A stretch of 64,000 nt of DNA from a virus (IMGVR_UViG_3300020463_000009:1-64000); one strand, 5' to 3'; counted from the stretch's first letter, positions 27,607 to 35,226 are shown. Numbers and translations are program-made. The notes: generated by a model not told the origin, from the sequence alone.

Positions 27607-28480
27607 TTATAGTCTCAATCAATTTTACTAATATTTTTGCATTATCTGAATACATCTTTTTTGTAGGCACAGGTCGTTTCATATAAACAGGACCGCCATC
27701 TTTTATATTTTTATCTCTTAAATATTCTATATTTTTACCTAGCCATTTACATTCTTGTATAAGTCTTGGCGCTGGGTCATAATAATTCTTTGTATAAACA
27801 TATGTGTTAAAAAGACCTAATAAATTATGAACAGGCGCAATTATATTATTGTAGTCTATTATAGTATAATCCTCGTCATATGTCAATATTCCGTGTGATG
27901 TAAAGCACCTAGGACACTCTTTTATCCATCTATCCACCTCTTTATAATACACGTCATTTGTGCCTAAAAATAGATACTCAAATTGTACGTCATTTTTTAC
28001 TGGTTTATACTCTTCAAAATTAATCATTTTCTCATATTGAGTACCAACACCATTAGGGTAAACATCATAATCGCATAAGTCATAAACTTCTTTAGGTTTA
28101 AAATATTCTAGTGCAATCGGATATTCTTTTACGTGATTTTCAGAATATACAGATATCAGCTTATTGTTAAACAATAGATGACCAGTCATTAATTGGTCAG
28201 TAGAATATTCGTCTCTACTTTTCCATAACAAAGTTAACATACTTCTACCTAATATAAAAGTAATATCATTTGTTTCTGGTGTATAGAAATCAAATATTAT
28301 ATTAGTACAAGTTTTGTACTTTTCTGTTATTGCGTCTATGTAATGTTTTTTTGAAAAGTTATAATGAGTGATTATTACTAATTGAGCTTCAATCCCTATC
28401 GAGTTTAAATAACAACAATGCTCATAACTATAACAAAGCAATCCATCACCAGGTTTACTGGTACATACTATATTAATCAT
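27584..28480 (-). CDS. Putative glycosyltransferase, first gene of minus operon
   Basis: A 298-residue protein. The N-terminus (INIVCTSKPGDGLLCYSYEH) and the C-terminal block PRLIQECKWLGKNIEY (about residues 248-263) look like a GT-B-type transferase. No DxD is obvious, consistent with GT-B. The start lies at 28480, 5 bp from the minus-strand late promoter at 28486-28493, with no ribosome-binding site between them, so the transcript may be leaderless. It overlaps the SGNH-like gene by 23 bp. Confidence 0.55.
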   Translation of the reverse strand: MINIVCTSKPGDGLLCYSYEHCCYLNSIGIEAQLVIITHYNFSKKHYIDAITEKYKTCTNIIFDFYTPETNDITFILGRSMLTLLWKSRDEYSTDQLMTGHLLFNNKLISVYSENHVKEYPIALEYFKPKEVYDLCDYDVYPNGVGTQYEKMINFEEYKPVKNDVQFEYLFLGTNDVYYKEVDRWIKECPRCFTSHGILTYDEDYTIIDYNNIIAPVHNLLGLFNTYVYTKNYYDPAPRLIQECKWLGKNIEYLRDKNIKDGGPVYMKRPVPTKKMYSDNAKILVKLIETINEKNIIS

Positions 28481-28485
28481 ACGGA

Positions 28486-28493
28486 TATTTATA
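28486..28493 (-). promoter_or_regulatory. Late promoter driving the minus-strand operon
   Basis: TATTTATA on the plus strand, that is TATAAATA read leftward. It is the only such site upstream of the 13-gene minus-strand operon and shares two bases with the rightward promoter at 28492-28499; together the two sites make the exact 14-bp palindrome TATTTATATAAATA. Confidence 0.65.
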
Positions 28494-28499
28494 TAAATA
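28492..28499 (+). promoter_or_regulatory. Late promoter driving the plus-strand oxygenase operon
   Basis: Exact TATAAATA, overlapping its leftward twin by two bases. The first gene begins at 28529 after an AAAGGTGATGAA ribosome-binding sequence. Confidence 0.75.
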
Positions 28500-28528
28500 G
28501 GAGGAACATATATTTTAAAGGTGATGAA

Positions 28529-29146
28529 ATGAATTATAATAATTTACTGACTTTTGGTGATGTTATAGAATTGAGATTAAATTGTAATGTCTCTAAGCTT
28601 CTGTATAATACAAAACAATATGAATGGAAGCGATATAACCCCAGAAAAGATATTCCTAGATACGGCTTAAGTGTTACCAGTTTAGACGGTAGTTTAAACG
28701 GCATAGATTTAGATTCTATTGCAGAATACAATAAAGAGAATGGTACATCATATAACGAAAGTTCATTTAAAACTTTTACAGACGTATATAAGAATTGTTA
28801 TGAAACAAGAAAACTAGTAGAGCCCTTTGAGCCTTGGTTATGGCGAACACATTATTTAAATTTTAAAAGAGGTGGATTTTTTCCACCACATAGAGATATG
28901 AGACACGTAGGTGAACAAGAGTCTTTTAGAATATTAGTGCCTTTAAAATGTTGTAATCCACCAGGTATGTTTTTTATGTATGACGGTAAACCTTTACATT
29001 TTAATATGGGTACAGCATACTTTGTAAACACAAATAAAATGCATAGTATATTTTCGTATGAAGATAATGCTTATATGATGGTAATGAATGTAGAATGTAA
29101 TGAAGAATCTTTAAAAAAAGTAGGTGAATTAATCAGATGGAAATAA
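28529..29146 (+). CDS. 2OG-Fe(II) oxygenase-like protein
   Basis: A 205-residue protein. I start it at 28529, after AAAGGTGATGAA and downstream of the late promoter; a longer reading from 28418 would cross the promoter. The iron-binding facial triad is His121-x-Asp123 (PPHRDMRH) and His172 (NKMHSIFS), with FRILVPL between them as the core strand. This is the pattern of small aspartyl/asparaginyl-hydroxylase-like or prolyl-4-hydroxylase-like oxygenases. The substrate is unknown. It overlaps the next gene by 10 bp. Confidence 0.75.
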   Translation: MNYNNLLTFGDVIELRLNCNVSKLLYNTKQYEWKRYNPRKDIPRYGLSVTSLDGSLNGIDLDSIAEYNKENGTSYNESSFKTFTDVYKNCYETRKLVEPFEPWLWRTHYLNFKRGGFFPPHRDMRHVGEQESFRILVPLKCCNPPGMFFMYDGKPLHFNMGTAYFVNTNKMHSIFSYEDNAYMMVMNVECNEESLKKVGELIRWK

Positions 29147-29838
29147 CTAGAGAAAAAGTATTTACAGATTTAGTATGTGTTGCTAATATAGGTCAAGTGA
29201 GTCCTGAAGAAGAATTAAAATTAGCAGAGTCTTTAGGTAAAGTTCAAAAGCCAGAGAACGAAAGACAATTAGAATTACATAAACAATTTAAAGGAGAATT
29301 ACCTGGTATAGTTCACGTTACCGAAGGTGGTTTATTTGGTCATAAAAAACTTTTAGATTGGCACGCCAATAAACCTAGCGACCCTAATAGAGCTTCGATA
29401 GTTTGGATTTATGCAGTTAAAGGTAGTGAGGGTAGTATCACTAGTTGGATTGATAATAAGAAAGCATATGAAGATTTACCAGATGATATAAAAGCACATT
29501 GTCATAATGTAAAATTTACCTGTGGTTTTAAAAGAGGTGGTTATACAGACGACCCTACTTTTAAAGAACATCATAATAAAGATAAAGAATATAAATTAAT
29601 CTATATAAATGAATATGGTCAAAAAGGATTATTCTTTCCTTTTTTACAAATTATGGATGGAATACCAAAGGCATTATACGATTACTTAAAGAATCATATT
29701 TTAAAAGATAAATATAGATATGACCATCATTGGAAAGATGGCGATTTAGTTGTTAGTGAACAATGGTTAACAATACACAAAAGACACGCCTTTGAAAAGA
29801 TGAATGAAAGGCTAATGCATAGAATAGCAATATGGTAG
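29137..29838 (+). CDS. TauD/TfdA-like oxygenase
   Basis: A 233-residue protein resembling the TauD/TfdA family of 2OG-Fe(II) dioxygenases. LDWHANKPSDPNRASIVWIY near residues 73-92 is the strand carrying the proximal ligand; here it reads His76-x-Asn78, where most members have His-x-Asp. The distal His is probably His214 in WLTIHKRHAF, followed by the terminal Arg-rich RLMHRIAIW. The Asn may weaken iron binding or mark a different reaction (halogenase-like members lack the acidic ligand, though typically as Ala or Gly). It overlaps the desaturase gene by 7 bp. Confidence 0.75.
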   Translation: MEITREKVFTDLVCVANIGQVSPEEELKLAESLGKVQKPENERQLELHKQFKGELPGIVHVTEGGLFGHKKLLDWHANKPSDPNRASIVWIYAVKGSEGSITSWIDNKKAYEDLPDDIKAHCHNVKFTCGFKRGGYTDDPTFKEHHNKDKEYKLIYINEYGQKGLFFPFLQIMDGIPKALYDYLKNHILKDKYRYDHHWKDGDLVVSEQWLTIHKRHAFEKMNERLMHRIAIW

Positions 29839-30464
29839 AAACATTAATTTTAGGAACAATCTGGTATCAAATAATAGCAATATTTGGCCTATCAATAGGA
29901 TTACATAGATACTTTACTCATAGACAAAATTTTAAAATGTCTCCTATGTTAGAAAATATAATATTATATTTAATTGTATTAACAGGTGCTAAATCACCAT
30001 TAGGTTGGGCAGCTGCTCATAGAGTTCATCATCAACATTCTGATACTGAAAAAGACCCACACTCTCCTAAACATAAAGGTTTTTGGTATGTTCTTTTAAA
30101 TAGATGGATGTTTGAATATCCTAATATTAAAAGAAGTCTAGTAAAAGATTTATTGAAAAATCCTAGAGTTATGTTCTTTCATAGAAACTATAATAAGATA
30201 CACTTAATTAGTGCTGTTTTATCTTTATTAATTAGTTTTAAATTTTTTATTGGTTTTATTGTAATGCCTTTTGTATTGAGTTATATATTTTATGGTTTGT
30301 TTAATACATTAGGTCATAAGAATGGTAAACCAGTAACCAATCATATCATAAATTTATTTGCAGCTGGTGAAGGATATCACGATACACACCACGAAAATTG
30401 GAAGAAAATAAGATTAGGTAAGTATGACTTATCAGGATTGATAATTGAGAAAGTATTAAGATGA
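29832..30464 (+). CDS. Membrane fatty-acid desaturase (delta-9-like)
   Basis: A 210-residue integral-membrane di-iron desaturase. All three His boxes are present: His25-x4-His30 (HRYFTH), His63-x2-His66-His67 (HRVHH), and His183-x2-His186-His187 (HDTHH). Hydrophobic segments lie near residues 5-23, 42-60 and 122-160. Full-length acyl-CoA/acyl-lipid desaturases are about 270-330 residues; this compact form lacks some terminal sequence but keeps the metal ligands. It would introduce a double bond into host fatty acids and so change membrane fluidity. It overlaps the neighbours by 7 and 4 bp. Confidence 0.9.
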   Translation: MVETLILGTIWYQIIAIFGLSIGLHRYFTHRQNFKMSPMLENIILYLIVLTGAKSPLGWAAAHRVHHQHSDTEKDPHSPKHKGFWYVLLNRWMFEYPNIKRSLVKDLLKNPRVMFFHRNYNKIHLISAVLSLLISFKFFIGFIVMPFVLSYIFYGLFNTLGHKNGKPVTNHIINLFAAGEGYHDTHHENWKKIRLGKYDLSGLIIEKVLR

Positions 30465-31063
30465 AGAATAGAAATGATTTACCTAATTATAAAAAAATAG
30501 GTGTAAAAGTTGATACAGGTAAAATACTTAAAATTTTAGAAGATAATAAACATAAACTTATTAAGTACAGAGATAATTTAAATGTTAAATGTGCTACGCC
30601 ATTTTTAAATGAATTATATGAACAAATACCTATTACAGAATTAACAGAGGGTAGTGATTACACTTTACCTTTAGCTGGTCATAGAGACGTTAAATATGAT
30701 GAAAGAAATTATACAACTTTAATAGAATGTTTGAGAGGTACATATATTGAAGAAGTAATGAATATGTTTAAATCAAAACCTACAAGAGCAAGATTTATAA
30801 TTAAGAAACCTGGTGCTCATATTTTACCTCATATGGATTATGATACGACTTATAGTGTGAGATATTTTATTCCCTTAAAAACAAACGAATGGTCGTTTAC
30901 AGCAGTTAAGAGAAAGAATGAAGAACCAGAATTATTAAGTATGAAAGCAGATGGTTCAGTTTACTTTGTTAATCAAGGTTGGACACACTCTGCTTGGAAT
31001 TTTGGTAAAGAAGATTGTATTAGATTAATAGTTGCAGTAAATGGACAAACAGATTTACATTAA
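30461..31063 (+). CDS. 2OG-Fe(II) oxygenase, Asp/Asn hydroxylase-like
   Basis: A 200-residue protein with His124-x-Asp126 (LPHMDYD), His176 (WTHSAWN) and Arg188 (CIRLIVAV), which are the two His, one Asp and the 2-oxoglutarate-binding Arg of the cupin-fold dioxygenases related to aspartyl/asparaginyl beta-hydroxylase. VRYFIPLK and GSVYFVNQG are the core strands around the site. It is distinct in sequence from the oxygenase at 28529. It overlaps the desaturase by 4 bp and the next gene by 23 bp. Confidence 0.8.
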   Translation: MKNRNDLPNYKKIGVKVDTGKILKILEDNKHKLIKYRDNLNVKCATPFLNELYEQIPITELTEGSDYTLPLAGHRDVKYDERNYTTLIECLRGTYIEEVMNMFKSKPTRARFIIKKPGAHILPHMDYDTTYSVRYFIPLKTNEWSFTAVKRKNEEPELLSMKADGSVYFVNQGWTHSAWNFGKEDCIRLIVAVNGQTDLH

Positions 31064-31604
31064 CGATATTATTGAAGATAAAGATAAGTTAATTAAACTA
31101 TCGAAAGAAGCTTCAATAGATTCACCACATAACTTTCACGATTTTGAAAAAAGAATACCAGACTATTTAAATTATCACGTTGTAGAATTAGATGATGAAG
31201 TTATTGCAATGGCAGGTATGTTTCAAAGTAAATTTTGGCCATCTGATTATGTAAGAGTATTAGATAGATGTTATTACTTTAAGAAAGCTAGAAGTAGCAC
31301 ATTATCATTTTATAATGAAAAAGACTTAAAGGCAACAGCTTCAAATTATCTATTGCCAATTCATTTAGAAATTGCTATATCTAAACACTTAACACCTTTC
31401 TTCTCAATTGCAGGTATTCATAGAAGACCAGCTATGGAAAGAATGATAGATATATGGAATAAAAAGAATAGTCTAAAACTAAAAGTATTAGATAAAATGT
31501 ATTTCACCTGTAATCACAAAGTATCAGACAACACAAACGATATGTGTTGGCAGAATATAGCTATACCTGAAGAGTACGATAGATTTGATTTGCCTACTCG
31601 GTAG
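31041..31604 (+). CDS. Hypothetical protein, last gene of oxygenase operon
   Basis: A 187-residue protein. YHVVELDDEVIAMAGMFQS near residues 45-63 resembles the first strands of GNAT N-acyltransferases, and FSIAGIHRRPAMERMIDIW near 121-139 could be the later helix, but I do not see the Q/RxxGxG/A acetyl-CoA loop, so the family is unproven. It overlaps the upstream oxygenase by 23 bp and the convergent gene at 31594 by 11 bp. Confidence 0.55.
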   Translation: MDKQIYINDIIEDKDKLIKLSKEASIDSPHNFHDFEKRIPDYLNYHVVELDDEVIAMAGMFQSKFWPSDYVRVLDRCYYFKKARSSTLSFYNEKDLKATASNYLLPIHLEIAISKHLTPFFSIAGIHRRPAMERMIDIWNKKNSLKLKVLDKMYFTCNHKVSDNTNDMCWQNIAIPEEYDRFDLPTR

Positions 31605-31911
31605 GATAAGAATCACCGTGTTGAGAAAGTTCAACGGTTATACCATTAGCATTTAAATGATTTGTTCTTGCAATCTCATTCGCTTTATACTCATCTGTAT
31701 CGTCAAAACCTAATGATGTATCAACTGAAGTAAAACAAATTTTATAGTATTGTTTTAATTTATCACCTGATTCGGATATTTCATAAGCAGTAATCTTAGC
31801 TGGGTCTGAAGTCTTCCAATTCTCGATTACGGCCATAACTTCATCTGAAGGCACAAACCAAGGTGTGAGTACATTCGGTCTTGTATAGGTCACTTTTGTC
31901 CAAAATGCCAT
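31594..31911 (-). CDS. Hypothetical 105-aa protein, probably structural
   Basis: A 105-residue protein starting MAFWTKVTYTRPN, with a GGAGAAAAATT ribosome-binding site and its own minus-strand late promoter at 31934-31941. Single globular domain by composition; no motif recognised. It is transcribed alone and towards the oxygenase operon, which it overlaps by 11 bp at the 3' end. A virion component expressed late is plausible. Confidence 0.6.
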   Translation of the reverse strand: MAFWTKVTYTRPNVLTPWFVPSDEVMAVIENWKTSDPAKITAYEISESGDKLKQYYKICFTSVDTSLGFDDTDEYKANEIARTNHLNANGITVELSQHGDSYPTE

Positions 31912-31933
31912 AATTTTTCTCCTATTCTATCTT

Positions 31934-31941
31934 TATTTATA
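31934..31941 (-). promoter_or_regulatory. Minus-strand late promoter (back-to-back pair)
   Basis: TATTTATA on the plus strand, i.e. TATAAATA leftward, one base from the rightward TATAAATA at 31943-31950. The gene at 31911 starts 22 bp downstream. Confidence 0.7.
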
Positions 31942-31942
31942 A

Positions 31943-31950
31943 TATAAATA
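31943..31950 (+). promoter_or_regulatory. Plus-strand late promoter (back-to-back pair)
   Basis: Exact TATAAATA followed by AAGGAGAAATTG and the start at 31974. With its leftward twin it forms a 17-bp palindrome with a single central base. Confidence 0.75.
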
Positions 31951-31973
31951 GTATAGTACAAGGAGAAATTGAT

Positions 31974-32201
31974 ATGATTAACATAGATGGCAAGACATAT
32001 GACGAAGCGAAATTTAGTCCTGAATTACAAAATTACCTTGTGGTAAGACAAGAAATTCAGGTTAATGCTACAAGACACAGACTTGAGCTTGAAAAAATAG
32101 AAGTTTTGACGAATCATTATAACGCTAAAATAGTAGAATTAATTAAAAAAGAAGCACCAGAGACAGAAATTAAAGAAGTCAAAGAAACAGAGAAAAAATA
32201 G
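31974..32201 (+). CDS. Small charged protein, hypothetical
   Basis: A 75-residue protein starting MINIDGKTYDEAKF, with an AAGGAGAAATTG ribosome-binding site. Residues 15-60 are helical, and the tail is a Glu/Lys-rich run ending in KEVKETEKK. It resembles small coiled-coil accessory proteins in fibre modules. The stop codon is immediately followed by the start of the next gene, so they are coupled. Confidence 0.65.
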   Translation: MINIDGKTYDEAKFSPELQNYLVVRQEIQVNATRHRLELEKIEVLTNHYNAKIVELIKKEAPETEIKEVKETEKK

Positions 32202-32534
32202 ATGGCCGCTATAGCTAATTTAACCATAGACCAAGGCGCAACTTTTACCTCGGATGTGACCGTAAAAGACGCAAATGGTAATGCTTTTGACCTGACAGGT
32301 TATACTGCTAGGGCAAAATTAGCGAAAGGCTATCAATCCACAAAAACAAGGCAAGATTTCACTGCCACAATTGCTAATGCAACAGGAGGCGTAGTTACCT
32401 TATCGTTAACAGCGACACAAACTACTGCTCTTGATGATACAAGATACGTATATGATTTAGAGATTGTTACCGGTGATGTAGTGACCAGAGTAATTGAGGG
32501 ATTAATCTCTGTACGTCCACAGGTTACTACTTAA
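32202..32534 (+). CDS. Beta-sandwich structural protein, hypothetical
   Basis: A 110-residue protein. IDQGATFTSDVTVKDANGNAF (residues 9-29) then DLTGYTARAKL is a motif shared by small Ig-like or BppU-N-like domains of phage fibre and baseplate-attachment proteins. The rest is alternating beta strands ending ISVRPQVTT. It begins directly after the preceding stop. Likely a connector or adaptor for the fibre array downstream; this is inference. Confidence 0.7.
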   Translation: MAAIANLTIDQGATFTSDVTVKDANGNAFDLTGYTARAKLAKGYQSTKTRQDFTATIANATGGVVTLSLTATQTTALDDTRYVYDLEIVTGDVVTRVIEGLISVRPQVTT

Positions 32535-32551
32535 TTCTAGCGTCTTTTTGT

Positions 32552-32559
32552 TATAAATA
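32552..32559 (+). promoter_or_regulatory. T4-type late promoter
   Basis: Exact TATAAATA 20 bp before the start at 32580, followed by AGAGAGGGAG. Confidence 0.75.
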
Positions 32560-32579
32560 TACAAAAGAGAGGGAGTTTA

Positions 32580-32828
32580 ATGCCTGATATAACAGCAAAA
32601 ATTAATGTAAATACAAGTGCCGGTCCACAAAAAGTTTCTGTACAACTTCCCTCAGCTCAGGCAGCTGGGAACGCCACTTTACAATTAAAACTTTTAGGTG
32701 ATGTTGATACAACTGAATTAAATGATGGTGCATTATTACAATATAGAGCTTCAGACGGTAAGTTTGTAACCAGAACGGAGATAGTAACCACAACCGGAAC
32801 GCTCTTATTTAATTGTGGTAACTTTTAA
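32580..32828 (+). CDS. Small structural protein, hypothetical
   Basis: An 82-residue protein starting MPDITAKINVNTSAGPQKVS. The C-terminal half LLGDVDTTELNDGALLQYRAS (residues 37-57) is a short repeat often found in phage fibre proteins just upstream of fibre stems. It ends 9 bp before a 569-residue fibre and has a strong GAGAGGGAG ribosome-binding site. It is probably part of the fibre or its chaperone. Confidence 0.65.
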   Translation: MPDITAKINVNTSAGPQKVSVQLPSAQAAGNATLQLKLLGDVDTTELNDGALLQYRASDGKFVTRTEIVTTTGTLLFNCGNF

Positions 32829-32837
32829 GGATAAAAA

Positions 32838-34547
32838 ATGGCAACTATAATTCAGATAAAAAGAAGTAATGCAGCTTCAGCACCTAGTACACTAAAACAA
32901 GGTGAAATGGGTCTTACGTTTGGGGCAGGTACTCAAGCAAATTTAGGTGATAGACTTTTCATAGGAACAGGTTCAGTAGATTCAAATGGTGACGCAACTA
33001 GTATTGACGTTATCGGCGGTAAATATTTTGCAGATTTAAATGACCACGCTCACGGTACATTAACTGCTAACTCAACAATAATTGTTGACTCAAACAAATC
33101 AATAGATGAATTAATTGTAGGTAACTCTGCTACAGCAGGTGGTACAATTAAATTTAATGAAGGCACAAATAACGGCTCTAACTTTGTTGCCTTAAAAGCA
33201 CCTAATAATACGGCTGCTTCAACAACATTTACATTACCAGATGGTGATGGTACAGCAGGTCAGTTTATGAAAACTGACGGTGGTGGAAATCTATCTTTCG
33301 AAACAATCTTTTCAAACATAGATATGGCCGGTGATACTGGTACAGACACTTACAATACTAATGAGACTTTGACTTTTGCCGGTGGTGCTGGTATGCAAGC
33401 TGTGGTTACAGATAATACGGTAACTATTAATGCAACAGGTTTAACTAATTCAAATTTATCTGGTTCAGCTGCTATTGCAAATGCAAACTTAGCTAATCCA
33501 ACAATAACTTTAGGTTCATCTACATTAACATTAGGTGCAACAACGCAAGATATTGCCGGATTAACTTCTTTAGTAGTTGATGATATTACAATTAATGGCC
33601 AAACACTTTCAACAGGAAGTGCAAACAAAGATATTAATATAAATCCACACGGCACAGGTACGGTAAAAGTTCCTAGTGGTTATGAAGATAGAAGTGGTTT
33701 TGATAATCAATCATTAGCAAACAAAGCTTACGTTGACCAAGTTGCTCAAGGTTTAGATACTAAACCATCTTGTAGAGCGGCTACAACTGCTGACTTATCA
33801 GCAACATATAATAACGGAAGTTCAGGTGTTGGTGCAACATTAACAGCAGGTTCAAATGGCGCAATTGTTATTGATGGTGTATCTGCTAGTGTAAACGATA
33901 GAATTTTAGTTAAAAATCAATCAACAGCTTCTGAAAACGGTATATATGTTGTTTCAACGCAAGGTGATGGTTCAACTGCTTTTGTATTAACAAGAGCAAC
34001 TCCTGAAGACCAACCATCAGAATTATCAGGTGGTGCTTTCGTATTCGTAGAAGAAGGTACGGCTGGTTCTAATAACGGTTATGTATTTACACACACAGGT
34101 GCTCCAACTTTTGGAACAACTGCTTTAGATGTTGTACAATTCTCTGGTGCAGGTTCAGTAATTGCAGGTGCAGCTTTAACTAAATCAGGTAATACTTTAG
34201 ATGTTGCAGTAGATGATAGTTCAATTGAAGTTGCTACAGATTCATTAAGAGTTAAATCATTAGGTATTACAAATGCTATGTTAGCAGGTAGTATTGCAAG
34301 TTCAAAACTAGCAGACCCTATTTTCTTTACAGACGAATCATCAACGCAAGGTCAAGTATCAGTTGGTGGTACTTTAGAATTTATAACAGGCGAAGGTATT
34401 AATACAACTGCCAGCGGAAATAAATTAACTATCGCAGGTGAGTTAGCAAGTACAACAAATATCGGTGTCGCAAAATTTAACGCAACCAATTTTAACGTAA
34501 CCTCTGGTGATGTTGAAATTGATACTATTGACGGAGGAAGTTTCTAG
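32838..34547 (+). CDS. Fibre-like structural protein
   Basis: A 569-residue protein. The N-terminus (IQIKRSNAASAPSTLKQGEM) followed by LTFG is the attachment motif of phage fibres, seen again in short form at 34789. Residues 60-230 contain beta repeats such as LTNSNLSGSAAIANANLANP, similar to the 6298 fibre. Residues 287-420 carry NKAYVDQVAQGLDTKPSCRA and VNDRILVKNQSTASENGIYV, segments typical of long fibre shafts. No tip domain is recognised. It is coupled to the next gene by TAGTG. Confidence 0.75.
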   Translation: MATIIQIKRSNAASAPSTLKQGEMGLTFGAGTQANLGDRLFIGTGSVDSNGDATSIDVIGGKYFADLNDHAHGTLTANSTIIVDSNKSIDELIVGNSATAGGTIKFNEGTNNGSNFVALKAPNNTAASTTFTLPDGDGTAGQFMKTDGGGNLSFETIFSNIDMAGDTGTDTYNTNETLTFAGGAGMQAVVTDNTVTINATGLTNSNLSGSAAIANANLANPTITLGSSTLTLGATTQDIAGLTSLVVDDITINGQTLSTGSANKDININPHGTGTVKVPSGYEDRSGFDNQSLANKAYVDQVAQGLDTKPSCRAATTADLSATYNNGSSGVGATLTAGSNGAIVIDGVSASVNDRILVKNQSTASENGIYVVSTQGDGSTAFVLTRATPEDQPSELSGGAFVFVEEGTAGSNNGYVFTHTGAPTFGTTALDVVQFSGAGSVIAGAALTKSGNTLDVAVDDSSIEVATDSLRVKSLGITNAMLAGSIASSKLADPIFFTDESSTQGQVSVGGTLEFITGEGINTTASGNKLTIAGELASTTNIGVAKFNATNFNVTSGDVEIDTIDGGSF

Positions 34548-34786
34548 TGTTTACTATTATCAAAAAATGGTTTGATGGTGTTTTAAAATCTTATGAGAAA
34601 AAACCAGTAAATTATTTATCAGGTAAAAAAAAATCAGCAACAATTAGAGTTGGTGATTTAGAATACAAAACAAAAAAAGAATTAGAAACTATCGGTAGAA
34701 AAATCGGTATAGAATTAGATAGAAGATTAACTAAAACAAAATTAATTAATAAAATTAAATATAAAGTAAAGAATAGAAATAGATAA
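34547..34786 (+). CDS. Small basic protein, GTG start
   Basis: A 79-residue very basic protein (about 21 Lys and 7 Arg by eye), with start GTG at 34547 overlapping the preceding stop (TAGTG) and a GGAGGAAG ribosome-binding site inside the fibre gene. Residues 45-75 (TKKELETIGRKIGIELDRRL) are Lys-rich helical and might form a SAP-like or rho-N-like helix-turn module, but this is tentative. A fibre chaperone or a nucleic-acid-binding protein are alternatives. Confidence 0.55.
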   Translation: MFTIIKKWFDGVLKSYEKKPVNYLSGKKKSATIRVGDLEYKTKKELETIGRKIGIELDRRLTKTKLINKIKYKVKNRNR

Positions 34787-34788
34787 TT

Positions 34789-35220
34789 ATGGCTGTTGTA
34801 ATTAAACCAAAACGTTCAGAAACTTCATTACAAATACCATCAGCTGCTGCTTTGCAAGTTGGTGAGTTAGCTATGAATGCTACAGACGGAAAGTTTTTTA
34901 CTAAACTTTCTAATGGTACCGTAAGAGAGCTAGGTGGTGCAGGTTCAGTTATTCTACAAGACGTTACCACTAACGGTAATATTACTACAAACGATTTAAT
35001 TTTAAACGGTTCAAACCTAATATTTGAAGGTCTATTAGAAAACGCCTTTGAAACTACTTTAAAAGTTGTAGAGCCAACTGGTGATAGAATTATCAGATTA
35101 CCAAATGTATCTGGTGATGTTATCACAACTGGTAATTTAACTAAAGACGGTACTGCTACTGGTGACCCATTAGCTGCCGAGGGAGACGCCGTTGCTTTTG
35201 CTATAGCATTAGGGGGTTAA
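34789..35220 (+). CDS. Short fibre-like structural protein
   Basis: A 143-residue protein. The start (VVIKPKRSETSLQIPSAAAL) and LQVGELAMNATDGKFFTKLS (residues 22-41) form the fibre N-terminal module that elsewhere precedes long shafts. It ends with VVEPTGDRIIRLPNVSGDV, similar to the closing module of the 15902 protein. It therefore looks like a stand-alone attachment head without a shaft, either a truncated fibre or an adaptor. It starts 2 bp after the basic protein. Confidence 0.65.
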   Translation: MAVVIKPKRSETSLQIPSAAALQVGELAMNATDGKFFTKLSNGTVRELGGAGSVILQDVTTNGNITTNDLILNGSNLIFEGLLENAFETTLKVVEPTGDRIIRLPNVSGDVITTGNLTKDGTATGDPLAAEGDAVAFAIALGG

Positions 35221-35226
35221 TAGATT

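Noticed and set aside
28418-28528. Upstream extension of the oxygenase gene to 28418
   Set aside because: Would cross the divergent late promoter and the first codons of the minus gene; the start at 28529 has a ribosome-binding site and begins the recognisable protein.
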